Below are positions 29,921-40,561 of a stretch of 64,000 nt of DNA, piece by piece. Source of the stretch: Ascarosepion bandense (Eukaryota > Mollusca > Cephalopoda > Sepiida > Sepiidae). Every line of letters starts with the position of its first letter. Positions within the stretch are counted from its first letter, which is position 1. Location of the stretch: NCBI GenBank assembly GCA_037127315.1, contig JBBBDQ010000346.1:6993501-7057500 (forward strand), given 5' to 3'. The position numbers were made by a program, and so were the translations under genes. The notes under the pieces are model-generated. The model saw nothing but the letters and a program-made list of their open reading frames with translations. It was not told the DNA's origin and ran no database searches.

Positions 29921-30539
29921 AAAACCACATATATATATATATATATATATATACGAAATTTTTCGAAATAAATTATTTCCAACATATTAATTTATTCGTT
30001 TGAACGGACAGAACTTTTTTGGTTACCTTGTATATTCATGTATCTATAGTTAAAGCGTACATTATAATTTCCACTGGCTTTAATCGTTTGATAAATCGTT
30101 TAGAAAATATCTATTTTCCGGTAGGAATCGAAACTACAAACTCCCACATCGGAGAGATGCCGTTTTTAGACCATACATGTCTTTACCCACGGAAGATTTC
30201 GTAGAAATGTACAAAGCAACAATAAATCTTCTCTCAAATTTCACTATTCACCAGAAAATAGTAACATTTTAAATGTTATTACAGAAATAATGAGTCATAC
30301 TTGTTTATACTAATTGATTGAAAACATAGAAAATATAATTGTATACTACAATCAGAAAGCATGTTCAACAAGGAATTAAAAATTTGAAAAAATATATAAC
30401 GATTTCAGGCGGTAACTATAACAGGCTTGACTGCTATGCAATTGGGGTCCCCGGCTGGGGGCGGTCATGTAAAGACATAATGTACTGCTAAATAATAATC
30501 TCAGAGTATATTTTTATCAAGATATCTAATTTTTTTTTT
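29921..30539. other. Mixed spacer with a lone mariner end
   Basis: (AT)n at 29930-29953, the block CGAAATTTTTCGAAATAAATTATTTCC (29955; compare 27790) and an isolated mariner terminal sequence TTTTTTGGTTACCTTGTATA (30014-30034) identical to the right end of the element at 6585-7843. The rest is unassigned. Confidence 0.5.
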
Positions 30540-30628
30540 TAAATCACATCACCCAAGCAAGGCGGTAAGGCCACTGGTGTGCAGGGGGCTACATAAGAAT
30601 GAATAGATTGGAAAAGAGAAAGCCGACA
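30540..30628 (-). repeat. CR1-like LINE 3' end scrap
   Basis: AATCACATCACCCAAGCAAGGCGGTAAGGCCACTGGTGTGCAGG is the reversed family terminus, about 90 bases. Confidence 0.7.
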
Positions 30629-30749
30629 GCTATAATTATCATTGGCTTATTTCTATATATGCAAATACACAAAGAAAGAGCTTATCCCAACTTCCTCAAC
30701 TAACTAAAAAATCATTTTATTTACCACAAATTAGGAACTGTTGATACAT

Positions 30750-31685
30750 CTATATAATAATAATATAATAATAATATATAATAATATATAATAATAATAT
30801 ATAATAATATATACTAATATATAATAATATATCTATATAATAATATATAATAATATATAATAATTATAATATATAATAATAATAATTAATAATAATAATA
30901 TAATAATAATATATAATAATAATATAATAATAATATATAATAATATATAATAATAATATATAATAATATATAATAATATATAATATATATATATATAATA
31001 ATATATAATAATATATAATAATATATAATAATTATAATATATAATAATAATAATAATTAATAATAATAATATAATAATAATATATAATAATATATAATAG
31101 TAATATAATAATAATATATAATAATATATAATAATAATATATAATAATATATACTAATATATAATAATATATATATATATAATAATATATAATAATATAT
31201 AATAATATATAATAATTATAATATATAATAATAATAATAATTAATAATAATAATATAATAATAATATATAATAATATATAATAATAATATATAATAATAT
31301 ATACTAATATATAATAATATATATATATAATAATATATAATAATATATGATAATATATAATAATTATAATATATAATAATAATAATAATTAATAATAATA
31401 ATATAATAATAATATATAATAATATATAATAATAATATAATAATAATATATAATAATATATAATAATATATAATAATAATATATAATAATATATACTAAT
31501 ATATAATATATATATATATAATAATATATAATAATATATAATAATATATAATAATTATAATATATAATAATAATAATAATTAATAATAATAATATAATAA
31601 TAATATATAATAATATATAATAATAATATAATAATAATATATAATAATATATAATAATAATATATAATAATATATTATATCTATG
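30750..31685. repeat. Long AT-only satellite-like tract with higher-order period
   Basis: About 930 bases made almost only of A and T, built from TAATAATATA words. The landmark TAATTATAATATATAATAAT recurs near 30861, 31028, 31212, 31361 and 31550, and ATATACTAATATATAATAAT recurs between them, giving a higher-order unit of roughly 150-190 bases repeated about five times. Confidence 0.85.
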
Positions 31686-31799
31686 TCCCATTGCACCAGT
31701 TATCAATCCAGTAAGCCCAGTTTTAAAACCGACATTTGCAAAAAATAAATACATCGTTACAAATCAGGGATCAATTTGACACTATATTTATATTGTGAA

Positions 31800-32107
31800 C
31801 AAGTCAGTCAGTTGAGTGCGATACGTGATACACGCTTGGGCGATCATGTCTCTTTCGAGACATGACTGACTGGGCAGAAGATTATCCCGCAGTAGGTTAC
31901 CATTGCTTTCTGCGGTAGACTGGTTGCCGACCAAGGCTATAGAACCCAATCTGTCCTGTTATTTAACCCATAACTGGAAGGAAGAGACGGATTAATACCT
32001 TTCCCAAGGGTATCTGCGCGTAAGTGAATGCAATGAATTCGGCTGGAATTCGAACTCGGCTCCCCGATTTCTCGTTCTGAGCCGATATCCAATGCGCCAC
32101 AACACAA
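31800..32107 (-). repeat. tRNA-derived SINE, family A (near full length)
   Basis: Minus strand: TGTGGCGCATTGGATATCGG, GAGTTCGAATTCC, AGGTATTAATCCGTCTCTTC, ACAGATTGGGTTCTATAGCC, CTGCGGGATAATCTTCTGCC, CAGTCATGTCTCGAAAGAGA and the terminal ACTCAACTGACTGAC. Confidence 0.93.
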
Positions 32108-32751
32108 GAGCTCGTTCTAAAAAACATCGATAAATTTCGTGGGTACAGCGTGGAACCTTCTTTTAACTGATGTCGTTCCCATGTCTACTCTGACCCAACT
32201 GTTCGTGTCCCAGCTATGGATAAATAAGGAACCCCCCCCAAACAAGAGCAGACATTATGAACGTATAAAAATAAATTTCTATATTTAAAAAATACCAACA
32301 ATACATATTTATCGTAAAATTACCGATAATACCCATTTATAGTATATATATAGTTGAAGCCATAACATTGTTTTCAAAATATTTAGATTTCGGCATTAAA
32401 TAATCTATAGAGGTTGATATGCCACTAAACAAAATCAACCAAATAAATCAACGGCCGTGGATTCAGAAATGTCAAATGATTGCTAGTCTACAAAAACCAT
32501 TCCGAAAAAGAAATGCTTATTTTATACGAGTGGACCAGCTTAAGTAGTGCCCAGTGGACTCTATTGCCAAATGTTAGTTTATAAAGTCGGTAAAAGTTTT
32601 GTTTTGTTTGATTTTTAATTCTCTAAATAAACTTACCAGGTCTTGAACGCTAACTACTTCTCCAGAGAAAAAAGTAACTAACTCAGTTACAAAAAAAGGG
32701 TTACCTGGCAAACAGTGAACTCATAACGGAAGCAACATGATCTTGTTATCA
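32108..32751. other. Unassigned AT-rich sequence with GGCAT..ATGCC block
   Basis: At 32385-32420 GGCATTAAATAATC..GGTTGATATGCC matches 9991 and 21533. Rest unassigned. Confidence 0.45.
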
Positions 32752-33050
32752 GTCAGTCAGTTAAGTGCTATACGTGATAAACGCTTAGGCGATCATGTCA
32801 CAAAAGAGACATGACTGACTAAGCAATTTTTTCCGCGATAGGTTGCCATTACTTTCTGCCGTAGACTAGTTGCTAACAAAAGCTATAGAAACCAATTTGT
32901 CCTGTTATTTAACCCATAGAGGGAGAAGAGACGGATTAATAACTTTCTCAGGGGTATCTGCGCGTAAGCGAATGCAACTGGAATTTGAACTCGGCTCTCC
33001 GATTTCTCGTTCCGAGCCGATATCCACTGCACCACAACGAACATCCGATC
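32752..33050 (-). repeat. tRNA-derived SINE, family A
   Basis: Minus strand: GGATGTTCGTTGTGGTGCAG, GAGTTCAAATTCC (B box with one change), TACGCGCAGATACCCCTGAG, then the body and GTCATGTCTCTTTTGTGACA tail. More worn than 31800-32107. Confidence 0.88.
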
Positions 33051-33560
33051 TTGTCATAGTAAACAAAATTAGGATGGTACGTTATATATATATGGATGAA
33101 ATGTCTAACAACAATTTTAGCTGTTTGCAGTTAACTATCATAGAGCCAGCAGAAAAGATTAATTGCATACCCTATTGCTTTAGGTGCCACATTCCATCAG
33201 TTTGTTATGAATAATGGTTCTCCATAGCTTCCCTTTTCTTTGAATCTTTGAATTGACATAACTTCTTGAGAGTGATATTTTAATGGTTTGCCATTGTTTT
33301 CTTTATATTTATTGAATACCATACCTTCTAGACTTAGGTGGTTCATAGCTCTCCACAACATATATTTACTTATTTGTCTTTTAATTTTAATAAATGGCCT
33401 TTTGGTGGGGATAGCAAACGTGTTTTAGTAGATTTCTCTGTTTTTTTTGTTTTTGTTTTTTTTGTTTTGTTTTGTTTTTTTGTTTTTTGGGGGGTGGGGG
33501 TGGGGTCTTAAACAGTGAAATTAACCGGATTTGATCAAAAAACCCTACTTAAGAAAATTG
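33051..33560. other. Unassigned sequence with T/G-rich run
   Basis: T/G-rich low complexity at 33440-33500. No gene recognised. Confidence 0.4.
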
Positions 33561-33564
33561 TGCT

Positions 33565-33660
33565 TCTTGACAGGAATCAAACTTGCTTCTTCTTTGTCCA
33601 TCAAAGAAATTACTCTTATAGCCGAAACATGCCCTTACCAATTAGGCTACAGAACACCGT
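33565..33660 (-). repeat. tRNA-like sequence
   Basis: Minus strand has an A-box-like TAGCCTAATTGGTAAGGGCA and a B-box-like AAGTTTGATTCCTGTC about 60 bases later. The cloverleaf arms do not pair convincingly, so I read it as a tRNA-derived repeat and not a tRNA gene. Confidence 0.4.
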
Positions 33661-34200
33661 CATGATAACGCCGGGCTCAATTACCTACTTAAGGAATGCA
33701 CTTCTCTTATTAACTTTAACGCCTCCAAAACCAAACTTCTCTCTATTAATCACATGAAAAACTCATCTCTGCTCTCCAACAGCATGACTGATGCTAATCT
33801 TCAGGGGAGGGACTCGTTCCGTCTTTTCAGGTTAACGTTTTCGGCTGACATAACATGGAAAGACTATATTGAATCTATTACTAGTTCTGAATGAAGTTGA
33901 TTTAATGTGTCACGTTTACATATCTATAAGTCTATCATTCGTCGAGAATTTAAAATTGAGTTGGTTAGATTTAACTGTAGGCCGTATCCTAAGCGTGTCT
34001 TTTTTTCGCACTTCTTTCCGTTTCCATACTTTCCAGCTAAATTTAATCGGCAAAAATTTTAATGTAATGTCAATCGCTACCTACTGTCTTCCTTATTACT
34101 TTTCCTTTTTTCTTACTCTTTACTAATATTTCTCACTCTGCCATACCCACTAAGCCCTTGTATCTCAGTGGCTTTACTGCCTTGCTTGGGGTGAAATCGA
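33661..34200 (+). pseudogene. CR1-like LINE, late RT and 3' end with internal deletion
   Basis: Plus strand reads (frames mixed) FNASKTKLLSINHMKNSSLL, LQGRDSFRLF..ADITWKDYIESI at 33700-33880, the RT thumb-proximal block of CR1-like LINEs (family: FN.SKT..L.IS). It then jumps to the 3' part: GCACTTCTTTCCGTTTCC, TTTTAATGTAATGTCAATCG and the terminus GCCTTGCTTGGGGTGAAATC at 34172-34198. The EYCSHIW region is deleted. Confidence 0.75.
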
Positions 34201-35175
34201 TTAGAAAATATTAATGTTTTGTTTTTGCTTTGTGGATGCGTTTGTTATTGGGTACACGCGTTTAAGATAATATTAAAGTCAACTGACCGAGATCGAACTA
34301 AAGGACAGTGTGCCTCCACCCTCGACGACAACACTCGAATCCGTTTTCCTTTTACCACTAGGGGAACTACTACTGCTTTAGCCGAAGCGTTCCCTTATCT
34401 ATTAATTGAATTAGGAAAGATACAGGAAGATTTTCCCCTTGCCTTCCTCACGGTTTTATAATTGGAGTCGTAGTTCATTTAGACTGAATACCTGGGACAA
34501 GAATAGGTGGATTTATGTTTTTCCAAAAGACAAAGGTAAACCCAACAGACTACGCCGGTATGTGAACTCGGATCTCCGATTTCAATTTCCACGCCGATAA
34601 CGGTTATGCTATTCGCACGTTCCAATTGCTGAATTCAAAATATGCTCTAATTTGTTTCAAATTAAATAGAAACGAGGCGGGGAGGAAAAAATCTCACTTT
34701 TTTATTTCCTTTCCTTTTTTTTTTTTTTTCACTATACGTTATTCACGTACATAAGGTTTATAGTTACGGCGATCCAAACAAATTTTCCCTTTTCTTGTTC
34801 GGAAAAAATAATGACTTATTTATTTCTTCTTTACACAAAGAAGAAAAACAAAAAAATCACTTTGGTTAAAGAAAAAATTAACTAACAGATTTTCTTCCTT
34901 TCTTGTTACCCCGATTACCCTGTTTTAGCTCCTCTGTGTTTTGCGTTATGGTTTTCGAAAACCACTGTTGTGAGTACTGGTCGCTTTTATCGTCTTTTTT
35001 ACGTCTCACTGTTTGCTTAAACACTCCTAACTTTTATAATTTATCCACATAATTCTAACGTTTGTCTCTGGGTGTTCAAGTGCGACTTTAGTAACCATAC
35101 ATTCCTTCTTAAGTTTACTCACAGATTTTGCCGAAACTGACGCCTGTGAAACAAAAATCCACTTTAATTGCATAT
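34201..35175. other. Unassigned, with a tRNA-like scrap
   Basis: At 34560-34620 the plus strand holds ATGTGAACTCGGATCTCCG..CGCCGATAACGGTTATGC, a reversed SINE-like head with B and A boxes. No coding region recognised in the rest, which is T-rich. Confidence 0.45.
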
Positions 35176-35495
35176 ACAGTAACTTACGAAAAGTCATGAA
35201 TTTGTTCTCTAGCCCAATGAAGTCTAGCTACTCGATGTGTCATCGATTCATCAAGTTGTCGGAAGACTTTTAGAGCTATACCGTCTCGACAGTTATCTCT
35301 AGTTCCCTAGATTGGCGCAGGATGCTGTGTCCTAATAGACATCTCCACTGCCTATAATAAATGATCGACTGGACTCATCTCGGATGAATGTGGTCAACCC
35401 ATCATTCGTTTTGAAGTTCCCAGGCAATTTTGGGAAACATAGTTCCGATGACAAAGTGCATTATCCGACGGGAATAATCAAACGTTCTCGCAGTA
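35176..35495 (-). pseudogene. Tc1-like transposase, C-terminal catalytic fragment
   Basis: A single minus frame reads SDNALCHRNYVSQNCLGTSK, then P.SSEMSPVDHLL, then AVEMSIRTQHPAPI, GTRDNCRDGIALKVFRQLDE and SMTHRVARLHWAREQIHD, broken by three stops but no frameshift. D in SDNALCH and the MSP[IV][ED]H block are those of Tc1-type DD34E transposases; the last acidic residue is D here where E is usual. Length fits the last third of the protein. The upstream half is not found adjacent. Confidence 0.55.
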
Positions 35496-36369
35496 TACGT
35501 TAATGCTACTGATAAGATTAACCGTTTCTTTACAAAGAAAAATTCGGCATTTATTGACCCAACAGTTAGCGTTACTATCAGTTGAAGCTTATGAAATGTC
35601 TAAAAAGGAGAAAATACGCTTTTCAAGCGCACTAGCCGTTATATCTCATTTTTAGTATTAATGGTGGTTTTCTTCCTAGCTTTTGGTTTGATCTGCGGAA
35701 TGTCAACATCTTCGAAATATTCTATCCATTTTAGTTGCGTTATGGGGCCTGTTTATAGGAATGGGCGCAGGTTAGCATTTATTAATGGAGGAAGAGTCCA
35801 TTCTTATAAATAGGGCACCATAAGAAGTTTTCTACTTATGTCAAAAGTCTTCATGATATTTTATCTTTTTGTTATTCGGAAAAGTCCTATATTTGTGATT
35901 CTGTAGCGCCAGTCTGTGAAATCTGATGAAGAATACTTTTCTTGAAGACTGAGAGTTTACATTCGCTCAAAGTCATTCTAAATTATTGGTCTGAGAAGTG
36001 TTGTATATAGTTGATTGTTCAGGCCTTTCTGAACGAGCTGGACGCCATACGTGACATCCATGTGAGAGACTAGATCAAATAAATCTCTTCAACCTTGCAT
36101 TAGTCACCTCTGTTTTCCGAAAAAAGTCTAAAATCCCTAGGATGTTCACACGCCCTAATACAAAAATGCTTATAGTGCGACAGTTATATAACATATTGTC
36201 GTACTTCAGAAAGAAATGACAGTCGCCATTACAATACTGATCAAATCAAAATTTGAACTTTATACAATAATTCAATGGAATGAAAATAAACATGTAATTT
36301 ACCCGTTGAGCACACCAATACAAAGAGAGAAAACATTAATTCAAAATAATATTTACATCAGTTGCATAT
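35496..36369. other. Unassigned sequence
   Basis: About 870 bases. A short minus-strand reading at 35655-35750 (QLKWIEYFEDVDIPQIKPKA) looks protein-like but I cannot name it. Confidence 0.35.
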
Positions 36370-36490
36370 TATAATAAGCTTCTGATGATGACATAGTGTA
36401 TGCAACTCCGAGTCATGCTATAGACTTAGGAAATATGGGTATTTATTAATATATATTTAGTAGCTCTATTATATTATATTGAGCACTGTT
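36370..36490 (+). repeat. Hammerhead-like repeat, CTCCGAGTC family, copy 1
   Basis: CTGATGA (36382-36388), a 15-base spacer, then GCAACTCCGAGTC (36401-36413) where the family has GAAACTCCGAGTC. Downstream AGTAGCTCTATTATATTATATTGAGCACT repeats a word seen at 13990, 41405 and, reversed, 43172. Confidence 0.5.
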
Positions 36491-36759
36491 TTTGACACCA
36501 AAAAATATGTTTATATGTACGCATACTTGCGTGTGTATATATACCTATTGATATCCCTGTGTGTGTGTGTATATATATATATATATAGTTCATCGAGGCA
36601 GCAGATAATTTTCTAAACATATATTGTTAAATATAACAAACAATGAATATCTATTATATTTAATCATGAGCCGTTCTAAACATCGTATTTTGGCTTAAAT
36701 TTCAGATGAAAATAAAGACAAAAAATGTCAAACATTTGGATATTATTTTACTATGCTGG

Positions 36760-36797
36760 CTCTAAGCTTTCGGCTCACCTGAATTATCTTCAGAGAG
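36760..36797 (-). ncRNA. Hammerhead ribozyme-like core beside a Penelope-like relic
   Basis: Minus strand, 5' to 3': CTCT (stem I), CTGAAGA (core, 36787-36793), a stem-loop region with UUCA/UGAG pairing, GAAA, palindromic AGCT (stem III, 36765-36768), then AGAG (stem I, 36760-36763). CUCU pairs perfectly with AGAG, and AGCU can pair only with a second copy, as in the minimal dimeric hammerheads described for Penelope-like elements. It lies about 210 bases downstream of the stop of the GIY-YIG reading at 37004. Confidence 0.5.
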
Positions 36798-37003
36798 GTT
36801 ACAGAGACGTTAACATAAAGACATATACCATAAAAAATGATATTATCTTGTGTTGACATTGCTATGCGACGATAACAGTCATCGAATAGCAGACGCACTT
36901 CGTAAATTTGTAATGCGTTTCTATGACGTCACAACACATGAGACACCTAAATGTAAACAGCAGAACCATATGTCCAAATGCAGTATAATGTGTTGTGACT
37001 AGA

Positions 37004-37335
37004 TTAAAATGTAATTTTATTGAGTGTGAGTTGCTTTGATTTAATGTAGATGGCCTCCAATATCTGAAGCTTCTTTTTACTCTGTGTATGTGTGAGTATT
37101 ATTGTGTTATCGACTAAAATATGTCGAATATTACATACATGGCTAAGTTTTTCTAAGAAATGTAAATTTAATTGAACTATGATCGGAAAGGTGGCAAGTA
37201 AGTCTACGGGCGAGCGTGGATGTAGTAAAATCAATATAGTACCAGGGATACAATCTCTGAACGGGCAGGTAAATTGATGCACTACACTGGTTTTCTGTAA
37301 AGGATTTAGTTGTGTGTTTGTAGGGTATTTAGAGA
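37004..37335 (-). pseudogene. Penelope-like element, GIY-YIG endonuclease region
   Basis: Minus strand: VVHQFTCPFRDCIPGT, then in a second frame YIDFTTSTLARRLTCHLSDH and SIKFTFLRKT, then back in the first frame NIRHILVDNTIIL, KKLQILEAIYIKSKQLTLNK and ITF before the stop. This is the GIY-YIG-type endonuclease with the upstream CCHH-like CP..DC and the conserved RRL...H, L..ILEA.YIK..P.LN blocks that end Penelope-like proteins (YIG read as YID). At least two frameshifts. A 49-base (AC)n sits just upstream and breaks its N-terminal side. Confidence 0.75.
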
Positions 37336-37347
37336 CTATAACTTTTG

Positions 37348-37353
<6 letters not shown>

Positions 37354-37440
<87 letters not shown>
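37354..37440. repeat. (AC)n then (AT)n microsatellite
   Basis: (AC)n 37350-37402 and (AT)n 37403-37440. Confidence 0.95.
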
Positions 37441-37441
<1 letters not shown>

Positions 37442-37689
37442 AATTCAGATAAAATTTAGAGGGGAAATAGCCATTTTCAACATGTCAGTTGAAGACATGT
37501 GTTGTCAACCTCATTTAATCAAAGAATGATGAAAAATTCTAATGCTGGAGGCAGGGGCTACTAAAGGAAAGGGTGGGGAAATTTTGGATATTATAGGGTT
37601 AAGCTAGAGAAATTAGTAGAAATTTCTCTTATGGTAGTGGCAAGCATGTGGCTTGACCATTGTGTTAGTAATGGTAGATTGGGGGAAGG
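37441..37689. other. Unassigned spacer between two Penelope-like relics
   Basis: No domain seen. GTTGAAGACATGTGTTG at 37488-37503 is a weak hammerhead-like word. Confidence 0.35.
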
Positions 37690-38290
37690 ATTACTGCTTC
37701 ACCTAGTTTTTTAAAAATTCTAATGTGACTAAATGGAAGAATGAGATTATTATTACAATTTAAATTTATTGCTGTGACAACACATCTAATAATTTCTCTA
37801 CGTTTATTCAGAAGTACATTCTGATGTTGAAATTTCAAAATCTTAATTTTTTCTGTTAACTATAGATTACATCTATCTCTTATGCTATTAGGAGTACTTG
37901 CCTTGCCTATCAGCTTCCACTTTATCTGTGGATTTAGGTTATTTTATTTCAATTCCCAGTATTTTCGGAAAAGGTTTGTTTGATACCTTAAATTAGGGTT
38001 AGTGAAGGAGTGCCTGTGTGTATAAAGCTTTTGCTTCCATATTTCCGCCAAAATTCCGATATAAATGTTATATTTCTTCTTATTTTCCTTAGGGTAGATG
38101 GTAGCTTGAGCGATCACATTTGCAGATCTACATTTACCCTCAACTGGACAGTTTTCTTTAGATCTACAATTACAGGGGGGTATATTCAAACGTTATATTT
38201 AGAAGATACCCATATTTGAAATAAACACACCTGTTTTATTTTTTAGTCTATTAAGTATTGCATCTATCGCCCTGCGCATCTGAGAAATCT
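37690..38290 (-). pseudogene. Penelope-like element, C-terminal linker and GIY-YIG region, second relic
   Basis: Minus strand: LKISQMRRAIDAILNRLKNK (about 38285), then ATG-frame NIPPCNCRSKENCPVEGKCR, SANVIAQATIYPK, KKYNIYIGILAEIWKQKLYT, HRHSFTNPNLRYQTNLFRKY, WELK and a stop at 37944. After the stop the same frame continues NNLNPQIKWKLIGKASTPNS, IRDRCNL.LTEKIKIL, LLNKRREIIRCVVTAINLN. CNC..K..CP..GKC is the zinc-binding linker, YIG with K/R and H..SF are the endonuclease, and the I.W.I..K..PN....C.LCLTEK block is the usual end. The catalytic arginine after YIG appears as K. One in-frame stop, otherwise readable. Confidence 0.85.
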
Positions 38291-38668
38291 TAAGAAAGAG
38301 AATATGCCCTCCTTTATAGGAGAAACAACCGGTTGATCCGGCGTTTTTTAATCCGATCACGCAAAGAAAGGGAACAGCCTAGCAAGTTTCTATTTTCCTT
38401 TTAATGAAAACTCATTTCTTCTTTCGGATTATTTTCCTCGAGAGCCATATCTGCTCGGTTTTGTATCTGAAACGTAAACAAAGAAATTTCTAGAGAATTA
38501 ATAGATTTAATTTTTCATCTGATATTTTTGTTAATTCGAACGCTATTTTTATCCAATATCAAAACCGAGTGGCAACTTTTTTTTAATTAAATATGCTCTA
38601 TCTCAGACATTGAGCACTTATATCCATAAATATAACATACCTTAAAACTATATTTTACAATATATATT
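38291..38668. other. Unassigned sequence
   Basis: May be the upstream part of the Penelope-like copy but I cannot read the RT motifs there. Confidence 0.35.
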
Positions 38669-39405
38669 GTAGAGGATTTTTGGTCCTCTAACGATTTATA
38701 TTACGATTCGTCCAACAAGAAATAATAAAAACAACAACTCCAATTTGTAACCAATAAATCAAAATATATTCAACAACAAGACATGTAATATCAGTACATA
38801 CAGTAAGGTAAGGTAAAGTAAAGAGGAAAGAATTGTTCCCCTTTATCTGTTCGGAGACAAAGCAAGTTTAAAAGAATTTTTTTCTTGAGCTGAAAAAAGG
38901 GTTTGTAACAGTTATTAAGATTTTCATGTAAGAACAAATAAAATACAATTATTTGGAATGTAATTGTAAATGGTACAGATTTTGTTCAAAGATCAAAAAT
39001 CAAAGGTTCTTGAAAAAAATAAATGTTTCAGACAGAAGAAAAAGTTCTGTGTCTGTATGTGCATTAGGCAGAGGTGAGTAGATGAGAAGGGAGACTTACA
39101 TGTGGTGTAGTCTTAGGCAGCCTGTAGGGTCTACTCATTAAGCTTCGAAAACTCGTATTTATCTGCAGAAAGTAACTCGACGAGCAAGCGCGGGAGAAAC
39201 TTTATTTATATGAGAAAAATCTATGATTGGCTAAAAATTAACTAAACAAGAAAACACACGTGAAAGTTTGTTCTGAGGTGAAAGGTTAAAGTGACTGCGA
39301 TTGCTAAATTGTCTTATACAATAACAGTATTTATTTATAAGCCAATCGCAGACGAGTAAATTACATGGCTCGAATGTGGATAAGAAAAACGCATAGCAAC
39401 CGCTA
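38669..39405 (+). repeat. Candidate solo LTR
   Basis: Opens TGTAGAGGATTTTTGGTCCT, is non-coding, and has a mid-late AAATAAA-type signal (38935 region). The right border is vague (AGCAACCGC then AT). No primer site, partner or target duplication found. Confidence 0.25.
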
Positions 39406-39407
39406 TA

Positions 39408-39468
<61 letters not shown>
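39406..39468. repeat. (AT)n/(TG)n microsatellite
   Basis: Short AT run then (TG)n at about 39417-39468. Confidence 0.95.
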
Positions 39469-39471
<3 letters not shown>

Positions 39472-39499
39472 ATAAGAAGAGGAAGGAAAATGTATCTTT

Positions 39500-39870
39500 A
39501 ACCTAACATTTAACCAGTCAAACTCGGCTGTCCGATTCCTCAATTCGAGCCGCTATCTATTACTCCACCATTCTTATCTCACATTAGATGCAAAAAGACT
39601 CCAAAAACACACCACTAATGTCCTTCAAAATGCCGGAGTAGTGAATATAGGAGTTAGTTATACATATATTAATGTCATCTAGTGGTCATGAGTTCAATCC
39701 TTGAATTTGGTAGTGACACACCAATTCCAGCAGGAACTAGCAATAACTGATATCACAGGGATAAAATATCATGCTAATCAACAGATAGCCTGTATCAACC
39801 AATTTATGGAAAACTGATGATGACCAGGGGTTAGTTTGACGAAACGTTTTATTTATAATCAGTATAAGCA
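39500..39870 (+). repeat. tRNA-like head plus hammerhead-like core, family C
   Basis: A reversed SINE-like scrap (39500-39575) is followed by ACTCCAAAAACACACCACTA, the tRNA-like GTAGTGAATATAGGAGTTAG..ATGAGTTCAATCC, then AATTTATGGAAAA, CTGATGA (39816-39822), TGACC..GAC stem II and GAAACGTT (39840-39847). Same order as 52480-52735. Stem I (GAAAA/UUAU) is weakened. Confidence 0.6.
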
Positions 39871-40479
39871 CAGATAGTAGCAATAGTTCAAAATAATACA
39901 AAATATTGAAAATTACCCACACCAAAGATGAAATACAAAGCTATAATTGTCTTGCTAAGGATTTTGCTATAAAATTGCATTGCAAATCACTTTATTAATT
40001 AAATTGATTAGAAATAATGTTCCATGAAAATTGGTAGAAGAAATCAAATATAAATATTTATATCATTGCGAAAACCAAATCTTATAATGGAATAGGAATT
40101 AGAACAGATTATAATAGTGTAATAGCTTAATAACCATAAATTTTTAAACAGACGTGAATTGATTACAATATGCATACATAGAAACAAATACTTACTTTTA
40201 CATGTTTATGTGCATTATATATATATATATATATACAATTACGCTTGTATTATTTTTCCATGTAGGTTTTTTGTTTGTCTATATGATATTTGTTATGTAT
40301 GTATGTTACTTTTATATGTTATATGTTTGTATACTTTTCTATGTTTATAGATATTTTGTTTTTGTATTGTATAATCTTTTCTTTTGTTTTTTTGTTTTAT
40401 GTGTATTATATATTTTAATATTTTTGTTTATGTATATTTTGTGTATTTTTGTATATATTACATTTTAATTTTTAGGAGG

Positions 40480-40533
<54 letters not shown>

Positions 40534-40561
40534 TCTTTTTATTGTAATTTTGTTAGTACAA
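39871..40561. other. Unassigned AT-rich sequence with (ATT)n
   Basis: (ATT)n at 40481-40532 and (AT)n at 40216-40234. Low-complexity T-rich, no gene. Confidence 0.5.

Noticed and set aside
31389..31754. A 121-codon open frame rich in I and Y
   Set aside because: It is a translation of the A/T-only repeat tract.
37354..37402. Cysteine/valine-rich peptide in front of the Penelope-like reading
   Set aside because: It is the (AC)n tract translated on the minus strand.
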